NCBI RefSeq assembly: GCF_014191725.1
Contig: NZ_JACHWZ010000002.1
Location: forward strand, 124,001-188,000
Origin: Microbulbifer rhizosphaerae
Lineage (GTDB): Bacteria > Pseudomonadota > Gammaproteobacteria > Pseudomonadales > Cellvibrionaceae
Direction: 5' to 3'
Length of the DNA stretch: 64,000 bases
Position 1 is the stretch's first letter; each line of letters starts with the position of its first letter. Made by a program: the position numbers and the translations under genes. The notes under the pieces were generated by a model. The model saw only the letters and a program-made list of their open reading frames with translations. It ran no database searches and was not told where the DNA came from. This document shows positions 28,174-40,018 of this stretch, piece by piece.

Positions 28174-29280
28174 TTAATCCAGGCGTTTTCTGAACCGCAA
28201 TATGGCAAAAGTCATCATCAGGAAGATAAAGACCACCAGCGCCAGCACGTCCGGCCACAGCTCCAGCAGCCCGGCACCGCGCAGCATCACGCCGCGGATC
28301 AGGCGCAGGAAGTGGGTGAGCGGCAACACCTCGGCGATCCACTGGGCGATATGGGGCATGCCGTCGAAGGGGAACATAAAGCCGGACAGCAGTATCGAGG
28401 GCAGGAAGACGAAGAAGGTCATCTGCATGGCCTGGAACTGGGACTGGGCGCGGGTGGAAATCAGCAGACCCATGCTCAGGTTGGCGAGGATCAGCAGTAC
28501 GCCGGCCCAGTAGACATCCAGCACACTGCCGCGGATGGGCACGTCGAAGAGCAGCATGCCCAGCAGCAGGATCAGGCTGGTCTGCACCAGGCCGATCAGG
28601 CCGTAGGGCAGCACTTTGCCGATCATCAGTTCGGCGCTGCTCACCGGGGTGGCGATCAGCAGTTCCATGTTGCCGCGCTCCCGCTCGCGCACTATGGCCA
28701 CCGCGGTGAACATCACCATGGTCATGGTGAGGATAATGCCGATCAGTCCGGGGACGATATTGATCGCGGAGACGCGCTGGGGGTTGTAGAAACTCACCAC
28801 TCTGATCGGCGTTTCGGGAAGCGGCACGGAGGAATTCCGCGGCACGCCGGGCACATGGACCAGCGGCATCTGCGCCAGCTGCGCGGCGGCGCTCTGCACC
28901 ACGGTATCGCTGCCGTCCACCAGTACCTGCACCGCCTCGCTGCCCTGCTCCATGCGGCGCTCGAAATCCCGGGGTATCACCACCCCCACGCTGATCTCGC
29001 CCCGGCGCAGCATGGCCATCAGCTGCTGCGCGCTGGTCGCATCCACTACCGGCTCGATTATCCCGGTGGCGAGCATGTCCATCACCACTTGGCGCGAACC
29101 GCTGGTGCCCGCTTCATCGGCGATTGCTGCGGGCAGGTGGCGCAGGTTGAGGTTGATGGCATAGCCGAACAGGATCAGTTGCATGATCGGGATGCCGATA
29201 ATCATTGCCAGGGTAATGCGGTCCCGGCGCAATTGGCGCACCTCCTTGACCACCACTGCCAGCAGTCGCCGCGAATTCAC
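28174..29280 (-). CDS. ABC-2 exporter permease, YbhS/YhhJ-like
   Basis: 368 residues: one N-terminal helix (ITLAMIIGIPIMQLILFGYA), a large extracytoplasmic domain of about 130 residues, then five helices with the conserved LPSILLSGFMFPFDGMP. Last gene of a four-gene operon with 4-bp overlaps throughout. Together with the ATPase and HlyD-like lipoprotein it would form an envelope exporter. Only one permease is encoded, where E. coli YbhGFSR has two, so a homodimer is implied. Confidence 0.87.
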   Translation of the reverse strand: MNSRRLLAVVVKEVRQLRRDRITLAMIIGIPIMQLILFGYAINLNLRHLPAAIADEAGTSGSRQVVMDMLATGIIEPVVDATSAQQLMAMLRRGEISVGVVIPRDFERRMEQGSEAVQVLVDGSDTVVQSAAAQLAQMPLVHVPGVPRNSSVPLPETPIRVVSFYNPQRVSAINIVPGLIGIILTMTMVMFTAVAIVRERERGNMELLIATPVSSAELMIGKVLPYGLIGLVQTSLILLLGMLLFDVPIRGSVLDVYWAGVLLILANLSMGLLISTRAQSQFQAMQMTFFVFLPSILLSGFMFPFDGMPHIAQWIAEVLPLTHFLRLIRGVMLRGAGLLELWPDVLALVVFIFLMMTFAILRFRKRLD

Positions 29281-30215
29281 GATTGTTCCTCCTCCCTGTA
29301 GGTAACCGCAACAAACACATCCTCGAGACTGGGCTCCGTGGGTTCCGCCTCGGCGCTCAACCCTTCCCGTTCAAAGGCTTCATTGATGCGCGCCGTATTG
29401 TCGTCCACTTTCTCCAGGAGAACCCGCAGGCTGTTGCCGATCTGCGCTGCGCTGATAACCCCCGACACGCCGAGCAATATCTCCTTCGCCCGGCGTGGGT
29501 GGTCTGTGCGCACCTCCAGCGTGCGCCCCCGTAAGGAGCCGGTCAGGTCCGCCGGGGAGTCGTCCGCCACCAGCACTCCCCTGTCCAAAATCGCCAGGCG
29601 ATGGCAGCGCTCCGCCTCGTCCATATAGTGGCTGGAAACCAGCAGGGTGGTGCCGGCGTCCGCCAGTTCGAACAGCTTCTCCCAGAAATCCCGCCGGGAT
29701 TCCGGGTCTACGGCGCTGGTGGGCTCGTCGAGAAACAGCAGTTCCGGCTTGTGGATCACCGCGCCCGCCAGTGCCAGGCGCTGCTTCTGCCCGCCGCTCA
29801 TGGTTTCCGCCAGTTGGTCGGCGCGGTCGCTGAAATGGTATTCCTCCAGCAGCTCGTCCACCCGCGCAGTGGTGTCGCGGCGCGACAGGTTTTGGATCGC
29901 GGCGAGAAACTCCAGGTTTTCACGCACCGTGAGATCGGTAAACAAAGAGAAGTGCTGGGTCATATAGCCGATGCGTTTGCGCAGCGCGTCGGCTTCATCG
30001 GGAATCTTCAAGCCCAGCACTTCGATATCCCCCTCGGTTGGGGTCAGCAGGCCGCACAGCATGCGGATGCTGGTGGACTTGCCGGAGCCGTTGGGGCCGA
30101 GAAAGCCGTATACCTGCCGGCGCGCGACGGTGAGATCCATATCGTTCACCGCCACCAGGTCGCCGAACTTCTTGGTCAGACCGCGGGCACGGATCGCCGG
30201 CTCGGATTCGCTCAT
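29277..30215 (-). CDS. ABC exporter ATP-binding protein
   Basis: 312 residues. Walker A GPNGSGKST near 42, signature MSGGQKQRL near 138, Walker B LLFLDEPTSAVDP near 158, H-loop VSSHYMDEAERC near 190. A C-terminal domain of about 90 residues follows. It overlaps the HlyD gene upstream and the permease gene downstream by 4 bp each. Confidence 0.88.
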   Translation of the reverse strand: MSESEPAIRARGLTKKFGDLVAVNDMDLTVARRQVYGFLGPNGSGKSTSIRMLCGLLTPTEGDIEVLGLKIPDEADALRKRIGYMTQHFSLFTDLTVRENLEFLAAIQNLSRRDTTARVDELLEEYHFSDRADQLAETMSGGQKQRLALAGAVIHKPELLFLDEPTSAVDPESRRDFWEKLFELADAGTTLLVSSHYMDEAERCHRLAILDRGVLVADDSPADLTGSLRGRTLEVRTDHPRRAKEILLGVSGVISAAQIGNSLRVLLEKVDDNTARINEAFEREGLSAEAEPTEPSLEDVFVAVTYREEEQS

Positions 30216-31210
30216 AGTGCGCTGCCCTGAGACCTTGCCGGGTTCCCCGCCCCGGAAGAGGTGGCGCGGGGAAACTCCGCACGCAGCGGCAGTCCGGCGG
30301 GCAGTTCGGCGGCATCCTGTCCCAGCTGGATTTCCGCCAAGTAGCTGAGCCGCGCCACATCGTCGCCAGTGAGGGCATAGTAGGGAGTGAAAACCGGCTC
30401 ATTGCGGATCATCCGCACCCGCCCACGAAAAGGTTTTTCCCGTCCCTGTAAAAAGACCTCGGCGCTGTCACCCACCTGCACATCCGCGCGCAGCGGTTCG
30501 GGGATATACACCCGGGCGTAGGGTGTGTCCCCCACCAGCATAATCGCCAGCGCACCGCCCACCGGCGCCTCGTCCCCCAACTTGAAGGGCAAGTCATCCA
30601 CCAGGCCGTTTCTGGGGGCCTGCACATCGAGTTTCTCCAGCAGCACCGCTTGCGCCTCCGCTTCCGCCCGGGCCTGGAGCACGGCGGCCTCTCCCTGGGC
30701 AATCTGTTCGCTGCGAGTGCCCCGCTCCAGTTCCAGCAGCGCCGCCTGAGCGGACTCCACCTGTGCGGTGGCGGCGTCGGCGGCGGCCTTGGCGCTGTCG
30801 ATCTCCTGCTGGGAGACATAATCCTGGCGGCCCAGTTCATACAGGCGACGGTAATGGTCCCGCGCCTCCTTTTCCTCGGCGAGGGCGGCGGCCAGGTTCG
30901 CCCGGGCGCGCTCGATCTCCTCGATCCGCGGGCCCACCCGCAGTTCCTTGAGTTCCGCCTTGCGCCGCTGTACCTCGGCACGGGCGGCGTTCAGCTGCGC
31001 GCGGGTGCGGCTGTCGTCCAATTGCAACAGCAGTTGCCCGGCACTGACCCGCTGCCCCTCGCGCACCTCGATGCTCACGATCTTCTCCGCCGCCGGCGCC
31101 GGCAGCGCGATGCGGTCCCACTCCAGGGTGCCCAGGGCCTGCTTCGGCTCGGGCTGGCAGGCGCACAACAGCAGTGTTGCGAACAGGACGGAAAACCCGA
31201 CGCCCTTCAT
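30212..31210 (-). CDS. HlyD-family periplasmic adaptor lipoprotein, YbhG-like
   Basis: 332 residues with signal MKGVGFSVLFATLLLCAC and lipobox LCAC. A barrel-sandwich half (VSIEVREGQRVSAGQLLLQL) precedes a long coiled-coil hairpin at residues 70-180 rich in Ala, Glu and Arg, then the second barrel half (LDVQAPRNGLVDDLPFK). It links the ABC exporter to an outer-membrane channel encoded elsewhere. Confidence 0.87.
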   Translation of the reverse strand: MKGVGFSVLFATLLLCACQPEPKQALGTLEWDRIALPAPAAEKIVSIEVREGQRVSAGQLLLQLDDSRTRAQLNAARAEVQRRKAELKELRVGPRIEEIERARANLAAALAEEKEARDHYRRLYELGRQDYVSQQEIDSAKAAADAATAQVESAQAALLELERGTRSEQIAQGEAAVLQARAEAEAQAVLLEKLDVQAPRNGLVDDLPFKLGDEAPVGGALAIMLVGDTPYARVYIPEPLRADVQVGDSAEVFLQGREKPFRGRVRMIRNEPVFTPYYALTGDDVARLSYLAEIQLGQDAAELPAGLPLRAEFPRATSSGAGNPARSQGSAL

Positions 31211-31854
31211 GGCTTCAACTCCAACCCCCTCTGCAGCAGTGCCAGGGTGTGCCGCTGCATATCCTCACCGGTGATATCGTCCGCATCCTGCAACTGCCGC
31301 CAGATGGGCGCACCGGCGGCGGGAAACAGGGTCAGGCCGATCAGGGAGACCAGTAGCAGTCGGGGGTCCAGGGCGACATTCAGTTTCCCTTCCTCCTGGG
31401 CGGTGGCAAACCGGGCAGTGAAAAGGCGGGCCACTTCCTTCAGGCGGTCGATCATCAATCCCCGCAGGGCTCCTCCTTCGCACAATACCTCCCTCACCCA
31501 GAGCGGCGGCCACCAGGGGTTCTCCACTACCACCTCGCCCATGGCGGAGATAAAAGTATTGATCAGCGCCGACACATCGCCGCTGGAAACCAGTTTCTCC
31601 TGAACCCGATACATCAGCGGCATTATCCGTTCCTCGATCACCGCCTGCCGCAACTGCTCCCGGTTGCCAAAATAGTAGTGCAATAGTGCAGGGGTTACGC
31701 CGGCCTCACTGGCGATGGCCTTGAGGGAGGTAGCCGCCACCCCTTCACGGGCATAGCAGGTCAGCGCCGCATCGATCAGCGCCGGGCGCAGTTCGGCGGA
31801 GTCGCGGCTTGGGCGGCCGGGAGGCCGCTTATTGGCCGTGCTTCTGGGCGTCAT
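31207..31854 (-). CDS. TetR-family regulator of the ABC exporter, CecR-like
   Basis: 215 residues from ATG 31854 (AAAGGTGGG upstream; GTG 31863 is also in frame). The helix-turn-helix includes GVAATSLKAIASEAGVTPAL and LHYYFGNREQL. It leads its own operon with hlyD, ATPase and permease, resembling ybiH(cecR)-ybhGFSR of enterobacteria. An AT-rich 26-bp palindrome just upstream is the likely autoregulatory site. Confidence 0.86.
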   Translation of the reverse strand: MTPRSTANKRPPGRPSRDSAELRPALIDAALTCYAREGVAATSLKAIASEAGVTPALLHYYFGNREQLRQAVIEERIMPLMYRVQEKLVSSGDVSALINTFISAMGEVVVENPWWPPLWVREVLCEGGALRGLMIDRLKEVARLFTARFATAQEEGKLNVALDPRLLLVSLIGLTLFPAAGAPIWRQLQDADDITGEDMQRHTLALLQRGLELKP

Positions 31855-31885
31855 GAATCCCACCTTTCAACAGATAAGTAATCAA

Positions 31886-31911
31886 AATTTAATTAATTAT
31901 TTAATTAAATT
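31886..31911. promoter_or_regulatory. Putative TetR operator, AT-only palindrome
   Basis: AATTTAATTAA-N4-TTAATTAAATT, perfect 11-bp arms, about 32 bp upstream of the tetR start. Position and symmetry suggest autoregulation. An all-A/T palindrome can also arise by chance in a promoter. Confidence 0.55.
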
Positions 31912-32103
31912 CAAGGATCGCGAGGAACGTGGTAGGAAGTTTCACGACTAGCGGCCTGAGCAATTATTCTTCAGTGTATGACCAATTTCGGAAAAAAATG
32001 CTAAGGCGTCGGGAGAAAACGAAAAACTTTCCATATTTAATGGATGGCGAGTAGCTGAAGGAAACGTCGCCGATAGCGCCGAAGCCCTTAGCAGCTCATT
32101 GAA

Positions 32104-32115
32104 GTAAGTACTTAC
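32104..32115. promoter_or_regulatory. Short palindrome upstream of the polysaccharide lyase
   Basis: GTAAGTACTTAC, a perfect 12-bp palindrome extended by AA on both sides, lies 33 bp before the lyase start. It could be an operator for a sugar-responsive regulator. No other gene lies between 31855 and 32147. Confidence 0.35.
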
Positions 32116-32147
32116 AAGACAAAAGCAACACTACTGCGGAAGAAGCT

Positions 32148-33854
32148 ATGAATAGAAACTCTCCAACCAAAATGCGCCTTTCCCCTCGGGGAATTACCGG
32201 CTGGAAGGCCTTGCTCCCGGGGCTGACGCTGGTGCTTCCCTGCCTCGCCTGTGCCGACTTCGGCCTGAGTGCGAGCACAGACTTTTATACGATCGATACC
32301 GATGCCGGCCTGGTGTTCAAAGTGCGCAGGACGGACAACGGGGCCAGCACCCAGTCCGCCGGCGATATCGCTTCCCTGGTGTACGAAGGGGCCGAATACC
32401 AGAACCAGAGCCGGGGCTCCCAGGTCAACGCGGGCTTCGACTGGCTGTATTCCGGCACTTCCTCGGTGGCGGTGAGTGCATCGACCGTAGGCACCGACTT
32501 TATCAAGGTGACTGTCGAGGCCGGGGACCTCACCCACTACTACATGGCCCGCCGCGGCTATCCGCATATTTACATGGGGACCCACTTCACATCGGAGCCG
32601 AATGTTCACAACCATGTGCGCTACATCCTGCGCCTGAGTTCCGCGCTGCTGCCCGATGGCCCCGAGGCTTCCGACCTCCGCGGCACGGTTTCGACCGTCG
32701 AGTCATCGGATATCTTTGCCCTGGCCAACGGCGAAACCCGCTCCAAGCACTATTCCAACCAGCGCCTGAAAGACTGGACCCATATCGGTGCCACCGGCAA
32801 CAACGTGGGCATGTGGGTGGTCCGGGACGACCATGAAGGAGGCTCTGGCGGCCCCTTTTACCGCAGCCTGCTCAACCAGGCCACGGATACCGACCAGGAA
32901 CTGACCTATATCGTCAATTACGGCCAGGCCCAGACCGAGGACTTCAGGACCGGCATCCTGAACAGCTACACCTTCGTGGCGACCGGGGGAGAAGCCCCCA
33001 GCGAGCGGCCCGATACTTCCTGGTTTGCCGATATGGAGTTGCGGGGATACGTCGCGCCGTCTGAACGCGGCCGGATAGCGGGCGTCGGGATCAGCGGCAT
33101 GGACCCGAATTACGACTACACCGTGGGCTTCGCCAGCGGCACCGCGCAGTACTGGACCGATGCCGGCTCAGACAACGGTTACTACAGCCGCGCCGGCATA
33201 CGCCCGGGCACCTATAAGATGACCATCTATAAAGACGAATTGGAGGTCTACACACGGGAGGAGGTGACGGTCACCGCAGGTGAAACAACGATTCTTCACA
33301 GCATTTCCATCGCGGATGATCCCAGCGGCGATCCTGCGATCTGGCGCATCGGCGACTGGGACGGCTCGCCGCAGGAGTTTCTCAACGGCGACAAGCTGAC
33401 GAAGATGCATCCTTCCGATGTGCGGATCGATACCTGGGACCCGGTTAACCATATTATCGGGTCATCAAGTGACGCGGAATTTCCTGCGTATATGTGGAAG
33501 GAAGTCAACAACGATCATATCGTCTACTTCAAATTGAACAGCGACCAGATCGAATCCGCCCACACCCTGCGTATCGGTCTGACCTGCGCCTTTGCCGGCG
33601 GGCGGCCCAACATTACGGTCAACGACTGGACTTCCGACTTCCAGTCGGCATCGAGCCAGCCCAGGAGCCGCAACCTGACCACCGGCAGCTATCGCTGCAA
33701 CAACGTCACCTATCCCTTTGAGATCCCCGCTACTGCCTGGAAGCAGAATCCCGGGGAGTGGAATCGGTTGGTGATTTCTGTGATCAGTGGCTCGGGTGGT
33801 TCAGGGTTTTTGTCGGCGGGTTACAGCGTCGACAGTATCGATCTGCTCGAATAA
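32148..33854 (+). CDS. Secreted rhamnogalacturonan lyase, polysaccharide lyase family 4
   Basis: 568 residues. An export signal (residues 1-36, LLPGLTLVLPCLACA) is followed by a catalytic beta-sandwich (to about 290), with FKVRRTDNGASTQS, ARRGYPHIYMGTH and GMWVVRDDHEGGSGGPFYR. A fibronectin-like middle domain (GYVAPSERGRIAGV, then GRPGTYKMTIYKDEL-type strands) and a C-terminal CBM-like sandwich (WRIGDWDGSPQEFLNGDKL to SVDSIDLLE) complete the PL4 architecture. It cleaves the rhamnogalacturonan I backbone of pectin by beta-elimination. It stands alone here. Confidence 0.85.
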   Translation: MNRNSPTKMRLSPRGITGWKALLPGLTLVLPCLACADFGLSASTDFYTIDTDAGLVFKVRRTDNGASTQSAGDIASLVYEGAEYQNQSRGSQVNAGFDWLYSGTSSVAVSASTVGTDFIKVTVEAGDLTHYYMARRGYPHIYMGTHFTSEPNVHNHVRYILRLSSALLPDGPEASDLRGTVSTVESSDIFALANGETRSKHYSNQRLKDWTHIGATGNNVGMWVVRDDHEGGSGGPFYRSLLNQATDTDQELTYIVNYGQAQTEDFRTGILNSYTFVATGGEAPSERPDTSWFADMELRGYVAPSERGRIAGVGISGMDPNYDYTVGFASGTAQYWTDAGSDNGYYSRAGIRPGTYKMTIYKDELEVYTREEVTVTAGETTILHSISIADDPSGDPAIWRIGDWDGSPQEFLNGDKLTKMHPSDVRIDTWDPVNHIIGSSSDAEFPAYMWKEVNNDHIVYFKLNSDQIESAHTLRIGLTCAFAGGRPNITVNDWTSDFQSASSQPRSRNLTTGSYRCNNVTYPFEIPATAWKQNPGEWNRLVISVISGSGGSGFLSAGYSVDSIDLLE

Positions 33855-33868
33855 TTGCAGGAGGTCTA

Positions 33869-33892
33869 GCAGCGGGCCTGAGGCCCGCTTGT
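33869..33892. terminator. Hairpin between convergent lyase and greA genes
   Basis: AGCGGGCC-TGA-GGCCCGCT, an 8-bp perfect stem with a 3-base loop. The T tract is weak, so it may serve as a bidirectional 3' end hairpin. It is similar to the hairpin after dnaJ at 42451. Confidence 0.5.
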
Positions 33893-33902
33893 GGAACTGG
33901 GA

Positions 33903-34379
33903 TCAGATGTGCTTGACCTGGTCGATCTCGTACTCGACCGCGCCGGAGGGGGTGTGCACTTCCACTACGTCGCCCTCTTCCTTACCGATCAGGGCGCGGG
34001 CGATGGGGGAGTTGACGGAAATCTTGTGGTTTTTTACATCCGCCTCATCGTCGCCGACGATCTTGTAGGTGACCTCCTCGTCGGTATCCATATGGATAAT
34101 GCTCACCGTGGTACCGAAGATCACCTTGCCGCTGGGCTCGATGGATTTGACATCGATCACCTGTGCGAAGGACAGCTTGCTCTCGATATCGCGGATGCGC
34201 CCCTCAATAAAGCCCTGCTTTTCGCGGGCGGCGTGGTACTCGGCGTTTTCTTTCAGGTCACCGTGTTCGCGGGCCTCGGCGATGGCCTGAACTACGGCCG
34301 GGCGCTCGATTTTTTTCAGCTTTTCCAGTTCGGCACGCAGTGACTCGGCGCCCTCTATGGTCATTGGTACCCGGTTCAA
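33903..34379 (-). CDS. greA: Transcription elongation factor GreA
   Basis: 158 residues, the same length as E. coli GreA. N-terminal coiled coil containing [20 protein letters not shown] with the catalytic acidic tip (D, E), then the FKBP-like C-terminal domain ([17 protein letters not shown], then [15 protein letters not shown]). GreA helps stalled RNA polymerase cleave backtracked RNA. Start chosen at TTG 34379, which has GGAGG 7 bases upstream and gives the family-typical [10 protein letters not shown] beginning. It is downstream of carB with a REP element between. Confidence 0.93.
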   Translation of the reverse strand: MNRVPMTIEGAESLRAELEKLKKIERPAVVQAIAEAREHGDLKENAEYHAAREKQGFIEGRIRDIESKLSFAQVIDVKSIEPSGKVIFGTTVSIIHMDTDEEVTYKIVGDDEADVKNHKISVNSPIARALIGKEEGDVVEVHTPSGAVEYEIDQVKHI

Positions 34380-34464
34380 AATGGGGCCTCCAAATTTATT
34401 CACTAGAAAACCAGGCTTTGCCAATGGGCGAGGCCTGGCTGGTATTTCAGGATTTGATATTGCC

Positions 34465-34540
34465 TGTAGGAGCCGCCGTTGGCCGCGATCGATGCGGGGT
34501 TAACCGCTGAGTCCGATCGCGGCCAACGGCCGCTCCTACA
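34465..34540. repeat. REP-like inverted repeat (GTTGGCCGCGATCG stem)
   Basis: TGTAGGAGCCGCC + GTTGGCCGCGATCG pairs with CGATCGCGGCCAAC + GGCCGCTCCTACA around a 20-base centre. It lies between carB and greA. Closest relative is the element at 48543. Confidence 0.75.
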
Positions 34541-34554
34541 AAAAGGCGCAAGCC

Positions 34555-37785
<3,231 letters not shown>

Positions 37786-37876
37786 CTTTCTTCCGTTTCA
37801 CACCGGCCTGTTAACCGGTAGGTCTCAAAAATAAATTCGCGTACTGGCGGCCTGCGAGAGGCTTTGCAAATTGCGC

Positions 37877-39010
37877 CTAGCGGCGCGCCTCCATCAACTC
37901 GATAAACTGGTCGAACAACGGTGCCATATCGTGCGGTCCCGGGCTGGCCTCCGGGTGCCCCTGGAAGCTGAACGCCGGCTTGTCTTTCAGGCGGATACCC
38001 TGCAGTGTGCGGTCGAACAGGGACACGTGGGTCACTTCCACATTCTCAGGCAGGCTGTCCGCATCCACCGAGAAGCCGTGGTTCTGGGCGGTGATCATCA
38101 CCTTGCCGGTCTGCAAACACTGTACCGGATGGTTGCCCCCGTGGTGGCCGAACTTCATTTTTGCCGAGTGGCCACCAGCCGCCAGGCCCAGCAGCTGGTG
38201 GCCGAGGCAGATGCCGTAGGTGGGGATACCCACCTCGAGAAATTCCCTGATCGCGTCGATGGCGTAGTCGCAGGGCTCCGGGTCGCCGGGGCCGTTGGAC
38301 AGGAAAATGCCGTCGGGGTTGAGCGCCAGCGCCTCGGAGGCCGGGGTTTCCGCCGGCACCACGGTGACATCGCAGCCGCGGTCCACCAGCATGCGCAGGA
38401 TATTGCGTTTGACTCCGTAGTCGTAGGCCACCACCTTGAAAGGCTGCTCCGGTGCGGCCCTGTGGCCCGCGCCCAGCTCCCAGGTGCCCTCGTTGAACGG
38501 GTAGCTCTGCTTGGTGGAGACCACCTTGGCCAGATCCATGCCTTTGAGGCCGGCGAACTCCCGCGCCTTGGCCAGCGCCGCTGCGCTGTCGATGTTTTCC
38601 CCGGCGACAATGCAGCCGCTCTGGGCACCGCCGTCGCGCAGAAGGCGGGTGAGGCGGCGGGTGTCGATATCGGCGATGCCGACGATATTGCGCTCCCGCA
38701 GGTATTCGTCCAGCGACTGTTCCTTGCGGAAGCTGCTGGCCAGCAGCGGCAGGTCTCGGATCACCAGGCCCGCGGCCCAGATTTGGTCGCATTCCTCGTC
38801 TTCCGCATTGGTGCCGGTATTGCCGATATGGGGATAGGTGAGAGTCACTATCTGTCGGGCGTAGGAGGGATCGGTGAGGATCTCCTGGTAGCCGGTCATG
38901 GAGGTATTGAAAACCACTTCGCCAACGGCGCTGCCGTGGGCGCCGATGGCGCGCCCGTAAAATTCGCTGCCGTCTGCAAGTATCAGCAGAGCTGGCGTAG
39001 TGTGGGGCAT
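37877..39010 (-). CDS. carA: Carbamoyl-phosphate synthase small subunit (glutaminase)
   Basis: 377 residues from ATG 39010, with GGAG 7 bases upstream; the longer frame to 39085 would add an atypical N-terminus. Small-subunit N-terminal domain ([20 protein letters not shown]), then a class I glutamine amidotransferase with nucleophile in [12 protein letters not shown] and the catalytic His in [11 protein letters not shown]. First gene of carAB. Confidence 0.95.
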   Translation of the reverse strand: MPHTTPALLILADGSEFYGRAIGAHGSAVGEVVFNTSMTGYQEILTDPSYARQIVTLTYPHIGNTGTNAEDEECDQIWAAGLVIRDLPLLASSFRKEQSLDEYLRERNIVGIADIDTRRLTRLLRDGGAQSGCIVAGENIDSAAALAKAREFAGLKGMDLAKVVSTKQSYPFNEGTWELGAGHRAAPEQPFKVVAYDYGVKRNILRMLVDRGCDVTVVPAETPASEALALNPDGIFLSNGPGDPEPCDYAIDAIREFLEVGIPTYGICLGHQLLGLAAGGHSAKMKFGHHGGNHPVQCLQTGKVMITAQNHGFSVDADSLPENVEVTHVSLFDRTLQGIRLKDKPAFSFQGHPEASPGPHDMAPLFDQFIELMEARR

Positions 39011-39170
39011 CAGGGGCTCCGGCGTGGGGGCGGTTTTATTCAAATTGATCTCCAGTGAATGCTGTTTACCCGAGATATGCCGCATTTGCGGGCGCCAGGC
39101 GAACGGGCCAGGGAGGGTTCCCGGCCGGTGAAGCTGCCTTCGGCAGGACGCAGGTGTACCCTATAAACCT

Positions 39171-39212
39171 ATAAAAAAGCGAGATGGCCTCTCAGCTCAT
39201 CTCGCTTTTTTA
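39171..39212. terminator. Bidirectional hairpin in the leader region of carAB
   Basis: AAAAAAGCGAGAT / ATCTCGCTTTTTT arms pair around a 13-base loop, giving U tracts in both directions. It ends transcription from the upstream leftward gene (39333-39920) or acts as a leader attenuator of carAB, as it lies about 160 bp before carA. The rest of the 39011-39332 gap shows no gene. Confidence 0.8.
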
Positions 39213-39332
39213 AAAACTTTGTTCACGCGCGGCTCTCGTTATGTGACCGGCGGAGGACCCGCCAAACCGGGCGCAGATTCTACGCGATTTTTACCGTTTG
39301 TGCCAGTGGGCCGTACCGGGCGTGCTGTCCAC

Positions 39333-39920
39333 CTACTCAGGCTCCCGACTCAGGCGAAACAGGCTGTTGCCCATTTTCAGCTCCGCCCGGTCGAGCATGG
39401 TCTTGTTCAGTTGCAGGGCGATGGTGTCGCCGTTGCCGGTAAAGCCGATGATACCGCCGGCAGCGGCGAAACGCTCGATGTCGCTGATGGTGAGGACGGG
39501 GAAGAACTCCAGGGCACCCACTGTCTTCATCAGGCTTTCCCTTTCCATGTTGCCCAGCACCACTATCTGGCAGCTGCGCGCCCGCAGCAGCTCGCCCATG
39601 TTCACCTGCTCCAGCTCCACGCGACGCCCGTTCACCCGCTGGTGTTTAAGGCGCTTCGCCAGGGGCCCGCGCAGACGGTCATCACCCATAACACAGATAC
39701 GGAAAGGGGCATCGGTACCGGAAAACACCTGGATGGGCCACTGCAGATGGTGAGCGAAGTGAACGATATAGTCGACCATCACCCGGCGACCGGCTTCGGA
39801 ATCGGACAGCAGGGTGGCGGCGCGACTACCGGTGGCGGCTACCGCCGCCAGCAATACCGTCAGGTGGAGCAACACCAGGCCGGAGATGCGCAGGTAGAAG
39901 CGATATTTCCTAGGAATCAT
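39333..39920 (-). CDS. YfiR-family periplasmic protein
   Basis: 195 residues from ATG 39920, with an N-terminal export/membrane segment. The mature part matches the YfiR (DUF4154) pattern: YIVHFAHHLQWPIQVFSGTD, then FRICVMGDD, then CQIVVLGNMERE, VLTISDIERFAAAGGIIGF and the end GNSLFRLS. YfiR proteins restrain a diguanylate cyclase in the periplasm in Pseudomonas; no such cyclase is encoded nearby here. It is inserted between the RimK-fusion gene and carA. Confidence 0.8.
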   Translation of the reverse strand: MIPRKYRFYLRISGLVLLHLTVLLAAVAATGSRAATLLSDSEAGRRVMVDYIVHFAHHLQWPIQVFSGTDAPFRICVMGDDRLRGPLAKRLKHQRVNGRRVELEQVNMGELLRARSCQIVVLGNMERESLMKTVGALEFFPVLTISDIERFAAAGGIIGFTGNGDTIALQLNKTMLDRAELKMGNSLFRLSREPE

Positions 39921-40018
39921 ACCTTTGAGCCCCGTTGACCATCCTGGAAAACAGTCGTTGCGCCGGGCACTTTGCCGCGGCGCTCTCAAAGGTTAGTACC
40001 GGCGAGAGGGCGTCGCCA

